NCBI GenBank assembly: GCA_934725525.1
Contig: CAKVCG010000113.1
Span: 1-5,756 of the forward strand
Direction of reading: 5' to 3'
From: an uncultured Brachyspira sp.
Lineage (GTDB): Bacteria; Spirochaetota; Brachyspiria; Brachyspirales; Brachyspiraceae
Length of the DNA: 5,756 nt
Position 1 is the stretch's first letter. Each line of letters starts with the position of its first letter. The position numbers and the translations under genes are program-made. This document shows positions 1 through 5,699 of this stretch, piece after piece. The notes beneath the pieces were generated by a model. The model had not been told where the DNA came from. It saw only the letters and a list, made by a program, of their open reading frames with translations, and made no database searches.

Positions 1-177
1 GTTGATATGTTGAAGACGGGAATTATAGACCCTGCTAAAGTTTCAAGGAGCGCTTTACAAAATGCAGCTTCAATAGCAAGTCAAGTTCTAACAGCGGAAG
101 TTATCATTACAGATATACCTGAACCTGAAAAACCTATGCCACCAATGCCTGGCGGAGGAATGGGCGGTATGTATTAA
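1..177 (+). CDS. groEL: Chaperonin GroEL (Hsp60), C-terminal end only
   Basis: This is the 3' end of the 60 kDa chaperonin that, with GroES, folds proteins in the cytoplasm as a double heptameric ring. Frame 1 is open from the first base to a TAA at 175-177 and gives 58 residues. The visible part matches the end of the equatorial domain: it begins [14 protein letters not shown], continues with [12 protein letters not shown], and has the [12 protein letters not shown] strand that precedes the tail. It finishes with the flexible Gly-Met tail, [14 protein letters not shown]. The tail is short, with one GGGM and one GGMY unit instead of several GGM repeats. The start, promoter and any groES lie outside the window to the left. 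The gene converges on flbB, with a hairpin between them. The identification is firm because this segment is highly conserved. Confidence 0.97.
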   Translation, partial: VDMLKTGIIDPAKVSRSALQNAASIASQVLTAEVIITDIPEPEKPMPPMPGGGMGGMY

Positions 178-201
178 AAAATGCTCATATATAAGAAATG
201 T

Positions 202-228
202 AAAGCCTCGATTTTTTATCGGGGCTTT
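202..228. terminator. Intrinsic terminator, probably bidirectional, between groEL and flbB
   Basis: The arms are AAAGCCTCGAT (202-212) and ATCGGGGCTTT (218-228). They pair over 11 bp with one G-T wobble around a five-T loop. The hairpin starts 24 nt after the groEL stop. The downstream T-run on the plus strand is modest (TTTCTAATTTCTAT). On the minus strand the same arms form a hairpin after flbB, again with only a short T-run. Convergent genes on either side fit a shared terminator. Confidence 0.85.
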
Positions 229-248
229 CTAATTTCTATAAAAATTAA

Positions 249-267
249 AAAGTTGTTTTGTAACTTT
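249..267 (-). terminator. Weak candidate terminator hairpin at the flbB stop codon
   Basis: On the minus strand, AAAGTT (267-262) and AACTTT (254-249) form a 6-bp stem around a 7-nt loop, followed at once by TTAATTTTTAT. The upstream arm overlaps the flbB stop codon (266-268). The stem is short and AT-rich, so it is weaker than the hairpin at 202-228. It may only add to that one. Confidence 0.3.
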
Positions 268-976
268 ACGCTCCCATGTCCATTATTCCATCATTTAGCA
301 TATTATCCGTTTCGGGATATGAAGGAAAATCGTTAGGAGAGGACGGAACGGTATTATTTCTTGGATTGGTTCTCGCTTCGTATTTTTCAAGTATTCTAGC
401 CGCAACGGACGCGTCCATCAAACTTAAAAGATAAGAAGTCGTGCTGTTTCTTCCTTCGGTAGCCGCTATGGAATCCATTTCCAAAAGGACATCTATAACC
501 AAATCGTCCGAACCGTTTTCGGCAAGTTGATTAAGAAGAGCGACAGAATTTTGAGGAGGCATACTGTTAATTTTATTAGCCAAATCGGTAAGAACTAATT
601 GATACTGCGAAGATTCGTCCATAGTAGCCTGATAATTAGACCAAGCGCTTAATAGATTCTGTCTGTCCTGTTCTATCAATTCCGACTGCGAATTTAATTC
701 GATTGCCCTGCTTGCTATTAAAGATTCTTGAGCCTCTATATTTTTTTCTCGCAAATTGAAAGATTCCCGCATTTTAGCCAAATCGTCTCTTGCCAAAAGC
801 GACATATCTTCCACTCTCGCCTTTTGAGTAAATCTCGCCATAAGAGGAATATTCGGGGCAATTTTAGTTCGCATTAAAGTATAATAATTTACGACTCCGA
901 AAATATCGAACATATAAAGCAAAGCCGTAAAAGCTATCAAATTAACTATAATCAAAATCGCTATTTTAAATTTCAT
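266..976 (-). CDS. flbB: Periplasmic flagellar collar protein FlbB-like (MotE/MgtE_N-like fold)
   Basis: The 236-residue protein is probably FlbB, a spirochaete inner-membrane protein that helps build the periplasmic collar around the flagellar motor and supports stator assembly. One membrane helix lies at about residues 4-23. It is followed by FDIFGVVNYYTLM (23-35), which resembles the Asp-x-x-Gly-hydrophobic segment found after the membrane anchor in this family. Residues about 53-115 are charged and helical, consistent with a coiled coil. Residues about 124-200 are short helical repeats (INSMPPQNSVALLNQL, then LSLMDASVAARILEKY) like the MgtE_N/MotE domain. The last 35 residues are rich in Pro, Asn and Asp and look disordered. 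The start at 976 has GAGG at 988-991, 11 nt upstream. The gene has its own promoter. The family is recognised from architecture and motif, not from a search; a generic MotE-like protein is the alternative. Confidence 0.72.
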   Translation of the reverse strand: MKFKIAILIIVNLIAFTALLYMFDIFGVVNYYTLMRTKIAPNIPLMARFTQKARVEDMSLLARDDLAKMRESFNLREKNIEAQESLIASRAIELNSQSELIEQDRQNLLSAWSNYQATMDESSQYQLVLTDLANKINSMPPQNSVALLNQLAENGSDDLVIDVLLEMDSIAATEGRNSTTSYLLSLMDASVAARILEKYEARTNPRNNTVPSSPNDFPSYPETDNMLNDGIMDMGA

Positions 977-1005
977 AATTTATATCGCCTCAATTTAATA
1001 ACTTT

Positions 1006-1033
1006 ATTATAATTAAAAATAATAATATGTCAA
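1006..1033 (-). promoter_or_regulatory. Consensus sigma-70 promoter for flbB
   Basis: Reading the minus strand, a perfect TTGACA (-35, 1033-1028) is followed by exactly 16 bp and a perfect TATAAT (-10, 1011-1006). Transcription should begin near 999, leaving about 23 nt before the ATG at 976, which includes the GAGG ribosome binding site. It lies in the 105-bp gap between the phosphatase gene and flbB, so flbB can be expressed independently of the upstream operon. Confidence 0.85.
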
Positions 1034-1037
1034 CTAA

Positions 1038-1054
1038 TTTATTATCGTAATAAA
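1038..1054. repeat. Short perfect inverted repeat upstream of the flbB -35
   Basis: The arms TTTATTA (1038-1044) and TAATAAA (1048-1054) are perfect 7-bp complements around a 3-nt centre, TCG. The repeat ends 4 bp upstream of the flbB -35 box. It could be a binding site for a regulator, but the arms contain only A and T, and chance is plausible in DNA this AT-rich. As a terminator for the preceding operon it is unconvincing, because no T-run follows it on the minus strand. Confidence 0.4.
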
Positions 1055-1081
1055 AAAATATTTTGTTATAATTTTTTAGTT

Positions 1082-2263
1082 TTAATCGGTTCTTCGTAAA
1101 AAAATCATGCTTATATCGTCAGGCAAAGAATTATTGGAAAAGTTTTTTAATTCTTTTATCATGTTTTCTTTTATAACATTTATATTTTTATGCATATTTT
1201 TTAAGAAAATCGATTTTAATTTTTCGTCTCCGAGCATTTTATTATTGTCGTTAAATATTTCGTAAGCGCCGTCCGTAAATAAAAGCAAAGTGTCGTTATG
1301 GGCGAGTTTTATGCTCGTTTCGTAATATTGACTCTCTTCCGTCATCCCAACCAAAGGACCTTCGATATCCAGAAAATCGATTTTATTAAAAAAGTTTGAA
1401 TAATATAAAGGTTTGGGCGAGCCTCCAGAAGAACATAGAAAATATCCCGTTTCGTTGTTATATACGGCGTAAAATACCGAAGCGAATAAACTTTTATCAA
1501 AACCTTCGTCTATAAAAAAATTATTTAATTCTTTCAAAAAAACCGATGGAGAAGTATTTTTTGAATCGATAATCGCATGAGAATCAAAAAAAGATTTTAT
1601 TAAAATAGTAAGCATACTTGCCGCCACTCCATGCCCCGAAACATCGGCAAGCAAAATAGCGTAGCATCCATCGTTTATAGCTTTTATTCCGCTATAATCT
1701 CCCGATACTTCGTTTGGAGCGTAATGATAAACCGCTATATCGTTTTTAGGAATAGACGCGTTCCCGTAAGAGAGAATGCTTTTTTGCAATTTTGAAGCGT
1801 ATTCGATGTCTTTTTTAAGGATATCCATATACATTATATTCGATTCTACCGCTTTTTTTAATCTTATATATGATTTCATTTTCAATAAAAAAATATCTAT
1901 ATCGATTGATTTTTGAAAGAATCCGTCCGCTCCGCACTCGAAAGACTTTATACATTCGGCTTTATTGTCGTTTGCCGTCATAAAAAGTATAACGGTATTG
2001 TTTATAAGATTATCGGCGCTTATATGTTCCGCAAGTCTGAAAGCTCCGCCAAAAGGAAGCATATAATCGACAATAATGCAATCGGGAATTTTTTCATGAG
2101 CCAAATTAATCGCGTCCTCGTAAGACACGGCAATATAGCATAAATATCCGTCTTTTTTTAAGGCGTTTTGTATAAATTTCGCATAATCTATATTTGAATC
2201 GACTATTAAAATTTTTTCTGTTAAAATATTATTTCTCATAATTATTTTTTTATTATAAATCAT
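1082..2263 (-). CDS. Response regulator fused to PP2C/SpoIIE (RsbU-type) Ser/Thr phosphatase
   Basis: The 393-residue cytoplasmic protein has two domains. Residues about 16-135 are a receiver: Asp22, phospho-acceptor Asp66 in IIVDYMLP, Thr96 in FMTA and Lys118 in FQKSID. Residues about 136-165 form a helical linker (AVESNIMYMDILKKD, then ASKLQKSIL). Residues about 170-393 are a PP2C phosphatase of the SpoIIE/RsbU class, with the metal-binding motifs EVSGDY (Asp189), LLADVSGHG (Asp207), LFTDGAYE (Asp331) and LPDDISMIF (Asp382/383). In this family a signal at the N-terminus controls dephosphorylation of a STAS anti-sigma antagonist; the target here is unknown, and no STAS protein or kinase is in the window. 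The ATG at 2263 shares one base with the rodA stop (TAATG), so reinitiation after rodA is likely. No strong ribosome site is seen, only AGAAG about 11 nt upstream. Met9 (2239) is a possible alternative start. This is the last gene of the operon. Confidence 0.92.
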   Translation of the reverse strand: MIYNKKIIMRNNILTEKILIVDSNIDYAKFIQNALKKDGYLCYIAVSYEDAINLAHEKIPDCIIVDYMLPFGGAFRLAEHISADNLINNTVILFMTANDNKAECIKSFECGADGFFQKSIDIDIFLLKMKSYIRLKKAVESNIMYMDILKKDIEYASKLQKSILSYGNASIPKNDIAVYHYAPNEVSGDYSGIKAINDGCYAILLADVSGHGVAASMLTILIKSFFDSHAIIDSKNTSPSVFLKELNNFFIDEGFDKSLFASVFYAVYNNETGYFLCSSGGSPKPLYYSNFFNKIDFLDIEGPLVGMTEESQYYETSIKLAHNDTLLLFTDGAYEIFNDNNKMLGDEKLKSIFLKNMHKNINVIKENMIKELKNFSNNSLPDDISMIFLRRTD

Positions 2264-3579
2264 TAATGAACATATCTTCTCGCTTCGACATTAAATATAA
2301 GTCCTATCGACATTGAAAAAGTTAAAATAGAAGAACCTCCGCTGCTTACGAAAGGCAAAGTTAGTCCCGTAATCGGCATCATTCCCACAACCATTCCTAT
2401 ATTGATTATCACATGGCATAAAAACATCGCTATGACTCCGACAACTATCAAAGCTCCAAGTCTGTCTTTCGCCAAATAAGCCACGGTTATTCCTCTGACA
2501 AATATAACGGCATAGGCTATAATGACTAAAGCGCTTCCGACAAATCCCCATTCTTCGCATATATTTGAAAAAATAAAATCGTTTACCTGCTGAGGAATGA
2601 AATTTAATTGAGACTGACTTCCGTTTAAAAATCCTTCTCCGAGTAATCCTCCGCTTCCAACGGCTATTAACGACTGAATTATATTATAACCCGAACTCAA
2701 TCTCGTTAATTGAGGATTCATAAATACCAAAAGCCTTTCTTTCTGATAGTTTTTTAATCCTATGTCAAAAACCAACGCGGCGCACATACTTAAAAATAAA
2801 ACGAAAAACATAAACGAAATCGATTCTATATATTTATTGCTCATGTAAAAGTTAATTGTTAAAAGCAAAACCGCTATAAAAAGCAATACTCCAGCAAGAT
2901 AGCCGATATAAATTCTTTGAGATAAAAAATTAAAAAGAACATTATTTATATCGTCCGACATTCTTTTATATTCCAAAAACATAGGAATAGAAAGCCCGAT
3001 AATTCCAATGCTCATCAAAGCCAAAATATATCTAATCGGAACTCCGCCGACAAAAAGCATCACGAAAACTATAAAACAGTAAACCAAAACCGTTCCCAAA
3101 TCTGGCTGCATCAAAACGAGGGCGATTGGAATAACTATAAACAAACCCGCAAGCGCAAAATATTTTTCTTCTTTTATTTTATCTCCAATTTGGTCTAAAT
3201 ATCCAGCAAGAAATATTATCATTACCAATTTTCCAAACTCCGAAGGCTGTATTCCAAAAAGCCAACTGCTGCTTCCGTTAATCGTAGTTCCGACATTTGG
3301 AATCAAAACCAAAACCAAAAGCACAATCATTGGGATATATAAAGACATTCTGTGCTCGGCTAATTTTGTATAATTTATAAACATAGTTATGCACATAATA
3401 ACCAAGCCCGTTACCGAAAAGAATAGATATTTCAAAAAAAGCCAACTCGTTCTGCTCGCTTCCGCCGAATATGTAGAAGAATAAACGGCGACTCCTCCCG
3501 CTATCATTAAAAATATTATCGCAAGCAATATTCTAAAATCGAATATAAATAATCTTTTTATTTCTCTTTTTTCATTCAT
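2263..3579 (-). CDS. rodA: RodA, SEDS-family peptidoglycan glycosyltransferase
   Basis: RodA polymerises lipid II into glycan strands in the inner membrane and works with PBP2 in the elongasome. The 438-residue protein is almost entirely membrane helices. SEDS motifs in order are NGSSSWL (101-107), QPSEFGKL (111-118), QPDLGT (158-163), SGYNIIQSLIAVGSGGLLGEG (296-316, with the GSGG turn), NDFIFS (333-338, whose Asp334 aligns with the essential Asp of RodA) and LPFVSSGGSS (408-417). The usual ERHTDFIF is here PQQVNDFIF. Residues about 203-275 hold two more hydrophobic stretches (226-246 and 253-272) than the roughly 370-residue enterobacterial RodA, so about 12 helices are predicted instead of 10. 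AGGA lies 6 nt before the ATG, inside the mrdA end; the start overlaps mrdA by 8 bp. RodA is preferred over FtsW because the partner gene beside it is a PBP2. Confidence 0.95.
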   Translation of the reverse strand: MNEKREIKRLFIFDFRILLAIIFLMIAGGVAVYSSTYSAEASRTSWLFLKYLFFSVTGLVIMCITMFINYTKLAEHRMSLYIPMIVLLVLVLIPNVGTTINGSSSWLFGIQPSEFGKLVMIIFLAGYLDQIGDKIKEEKYFALAGLFIVIPIALVLMQPDLGTVLVYCFIVFVMLFVGGVPIRYILALMSIGIIGLSIPMFLEYKRMSDDINNVLFNFLSQRIYIGYLAGVLLFIAVLLLTINFYMSNKYIESISFMFFVLFLSMCAALVFDIGLKNYQKERLLVFMNPQLTRLSSGYNIIQSLIAVGSGGLLGEGFLNGSQSQLNFIPQQVNDFIFSNICEEWGFVGSALVIIAYAVIFVRGITVAYLAKDRLGALIVVGVIAMFLCHVIINIGMVVGMMPITGLTLPFVSSGGSSILTFSMSIGLIFNVEARRYVH

Positions 3580-5569
3580 ATCTTATCCTATCGTCCGTAT
3601 TTCTATTTTTCTTTTTAGAATTATCTTCTTCCGCGTTATTATAGTTATTTCCCATTTCTTCCGCTGCTGCTTGTTCTCTTGCAAGTCTAAGTTGTTCGTA
3701 AATGCTTTGCATTCTATAATATATAGAATTTCTAACTTCGAGAGCGTTTTCTCCAGATAATATCGAACGAAGCATTGCAGTAGCGATTGGTCCCGCCGTG
3801 CTTCCTCCTCCGCCGCCGCTATGCTCCAACATAACGGTAACGACAACCATATCGTCCGTAGGTCTTTGATTATAAGGTCCAAAAATCGTAATCCAAGTAT
3901 GGTCTCTTCCTTGAGCGTTTTGAGCGGTTGAAGTCTTAGCGGCTAATTTTACATAAGGCGACCAAGCTCCGTTTCTTGCCGTTCCTCCAGCGACAGCCAT
4001 TCTCATTCCTTCTTTAACTACCGTAAACATACTTTGCGGAATATCCAATTTTTTAATCACAACTTTATCGTTATTGTATATAACCTCGTCCGTTTGCGAA
4101 CTTCTTATTTCTTTAACGACATGCGGACGATACATAACGCCATCGTTTATAATCGCCGATGTTGCCATATGAACCGCTATTGGAGTGGCGGACATATAGC
4201 CCTGCCCGATAACATATTGCAAAGTGTCTCCGTCCCACCAATATTCTCCGATTTTTCTTCTCTTCCAATCGGCGCTCGGCACTACTCCGACTTTTTCGCC
4301 GGGCAAATCTATTCCCGTAGGAACGCCAAAACCAAACATTTCCGCATATTTTTTTATAAAATTTGGTCCGAGTTCATAAGCCAAAGTATAAAAATAAGTA
4401 TTGCAGGAATATTGAATCGCTCTATACATATTCACATAACCATGATGTCCTGTGCATCTATAAAATCTGTTTTCAAGCAACATACCTCCAGAGCAAAACA
4501 CCGTCTTGTTTGCCGTGAGTCTTCCTTCTGCAAGCGAACCTGCGGACGATATTAATTTGAAAGTCGAGCCTGGAGGATATCTTCCTCTTATAGCTTTATT
4601 CCAAAATGGATTCGCTGGATTATTTATAAGTTCAGCGTATTTTTCTCTGTCGATTTTTCCTATAAATATATTCGGGTCATACCAAGGAGCGCTAACCATC
4701 GCGAGTATTTCTCCTGTTGTCGGACGCGATACGATTATAGTTCCAACCTGTCCGTATAATAATCCTTCGGCGTCTTTTTGAATCTTTGAATCGATGCTTA
4801 AAATTAATTTTTTTCCGGGAATCGGTCTTCCAACCGCGGGGCTTATCGTTTCTTTTACTCTGTTTCTCGAGTCGACTATCCATTGAACATATCCGTCAAT
4901 TCCTCGAAGTTCTTTGTCGTAAAATTGTTCGACTCCTTCCTTACCAATCATGCTGTTTCTTCTGTAGCCTTCGATTCTTTTGCTTTCAAATTCTTCTTGA
5001 GAGATATTTCCGATATAGCCTAAAATATGCGTCATCGTCTCTCCGAGCGGATAATTTCTAACCGATTTGCTTCCGTAATAAACGCCTGGAAATTCTTCCG
5101 CTCGTTCGGCTAAATAGCTGATTTGTTCCATCGTCATATTATCCGTTATTTCAATCGATTCATAGCTGTTTTTAGAAACTTTACCCAAAGCTGATTTTAT
5201 CTGCTCCAAATCTATATTGAATATTTTTGAAACTCTATATAAAAGTTCTTCTTTTTCAAAATAATTTTTAGGCAAATAAGTGGGAATCATATACATAACA
5301 TAAACTTTAATATTTTCCGCAACCATAATTCCGTTTCTGTCGTATATTTCGCCTCTATGAGCTTCAATCGGTATTATCTGTTCTTTATTGTTTCTCGATA
5401 AACCGCTGTAATATCCGTTCTTTATTATTTGCAAATAAAATAATCTGATTATAAGAACTGAAACTACGAAAATTGAAACGAAAAGAATAACCAAAAGTTT
5501 TCTTCTATATCTAAAATCTTCGCCAACAAATTTTTTATCTTTATTTAATTCTATTTCAAACAAATCCAT
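3572..5569 (-). CDS. mrdA: Penicillin-binding protein 2 (MrdA), elongasome D,D-transpeptidase
   Basis: PBP2 cross-links peptidoglycan stem peptides in the periplasm and activates RodA. The 665-residue class B PBP has a short cytoplasmic N-terminus, one membrane helix (about 24-46), the pedestal domain (HRGEIYDRNG 71-80; RNYPLGETMTHILGY 171-185; GKEGVEQFYDKELRG 209-223) and a transpeptidase domain (about 255-605). Active-site motifs are STFK (Ser335 nucleophile, Lys338), SCN (388-390) and KTS (545-547), where the family normally has K-T/S-G. GQGYMSATPIA (455-465) is a further PBP hallmark. Cys359, Cys372, His376 and Cys389 lie where PBP2 proteins of gamma-proteobacteria carry a zinc site. A charged, partly helical tail (about 611-665) extends beyond the domain. 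AAAGGA at 5578-5583 supports the ATG at 5569. MrdA is chosen over FtsI because of this loop and the adjacent rodA. Confidence 0.95.
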   Translation of the reverse strand: MDLFEIELNKDKKFVGEDFRYRRKLLVILFVSIFVVSVLIIRLFYLQIIKNGYYSGLSRNNKEQIIPIEAHRGEIYDRNGIMVAENIKVYVMYMIPTYLPKNYFEKEELLYRVSKIFNIDLEQIKSALGKVSKNSYESIEITDNMTMEQISYLAERAEEFPGVYYGSKSVRNYPLGETMTHILGYIGNISQEEFESKRIEGYRRNSMIGKEGVEQFYDKELRGIDGYVQWIVDSRNRVKETISPAVGRPIPGKKLILSIDSKIQKDAEGLLYGQVGTIIVSRPTTGEILAMVSAPWYDPNIFIGKIDREKYAELINNPANPFWNKAIRGRYPPGSTFKLISSAGSLAEGRLTANKTVFCSGGMLLENRFYRCTGHHGYVNMYRAIQYSCNTYFYTLAYELGPNFIKKYAEMFGFGVPTGIDLPGEKVGVVPSADWKRRKIGEYWWDGDTLQYVIGQGYMSATPIAVHMATSAIINDGVMYRPHVVKEIRSSQTDEVIYNNDKVVIKKLDIPQSMFTVVKEGMRMAVAGGTARNGAWSPYVKLAAKTSTAQNAQGRDHTWITIFGPYNQRPTDDMVVVTVMLEHSGGGGGSTAGPIATAMLRSILSGENALEVRNSIYYRMQSIYEQLRLAREQAAAEEMGNNYNNAEEDNSKKKNRNTDDRIRYE

Positions 5570-5577
5570 CGAATTTA

Positions 5578-5583
5578 TCCTTT
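5578..5583 (-). promoter_or_regulatory. Ribosome binding site of mrdA
   Basis: AAAGGA on the minus strand ends 8 nt before the ATG at 5569. It is the best Shine-Dalgarno match in the window apart from the flbB GAGG, and it fixes the start of mrdA. Confidence 0.8.
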
Positions 5584-5585
5584 AA

Positions 5586-5605
5586 TTTAAGAATTTTTTA
5601 AGAAT
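5586..5605 (-). repeat. 9-nt direct repeat in the mrdA leader
   Basis: ATTCTTAAA occurs twice on the minus strand, at 5605-5597 and 5594-5586, separated by 2 nt. The 11-bp period is one helical turn, and the pair sits just after the predicted transcription start (about 5607). It could be a regulator site, but in sequence this AT-rich it may well be chance. Confidence 0.3.
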
Positions 5606-5613
5606 AATCAAAA

Positions 5614-5641
5614 ATTATATTACAAAAAATACTTTTATCAA
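5614..5641 (-). promoter_or_regulatory. Near-consensus sigma-70 promoter for the mrdA-rodA-phosphatase operon
   Basis: On the minus strand, TTGATA (-35, 5641-5636) is followed by 16 bp and TATAAT (-10, 5619-5614). Transcription would start near 5607, giving a leader of about 37 nt that contains the AAAGGA site. The geometry is identical to that of the flbB promoter (16-bp spacer). No other promoter-like element was seen inside the operon, where genes overlap. Confidence 0.82.
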
Positions 5642-5699
5642 TACTATAAATAACGGTATTATATAAATTAAATTAAAATTTTTTTATTAGAATTTAAAA

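Noticed and set aside
1913..2143. 76-codon plus-strand open frame
   Set aside because: It is antisense to the receiver domain of the phosphatase gene and has no supporting signals.
2291..2560. 89-codon minus-strand open frame within rodA
   Set aside because: It is another frame of rodA; its composition (Arg, Cys, Asn rich) is that of an out-of-frame reading.
2263..3579. FtsW instead of RodA
   Set aside because: The two share the SEDS fold, but the partner overlapping upstream is a PBP2-type protein and no division genes are present, so RodA is the better call.
3583..3882. 99-codon minus-strand open frame at the end of mrdA
   Set aside because: It overlaps the conserved HTW..FGPY to tail region of mrdA in another frame; mrdA itself is uninterrupted, so it is not a frameshift fragment.
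4034..4555. 173-codon open frame on the plus strand inside mrdA
   Set aside because: It is antisense to the strongly conserved transpeptidase domain, its translation (many His, Cys, Arg, Phe) resembles no protein family, and no ribosome site or promoter precedes it.
4506..5061. Two plus-strand open frames (4506-4781 and 4786-5061) and a minus-strand one (4692-4883) inside mrdA
   Set aside because: All are shadows of the mrdA reading frame, with no start signals or recognisable motifs.
5642..5699. Possible terminator after the iron-sulphur gene
   Set aside because: Only AT-only self-complementary runs such as AAAATTTTAATTTT are present, with no GC-containing stem. Such pairing is expected by chance here.
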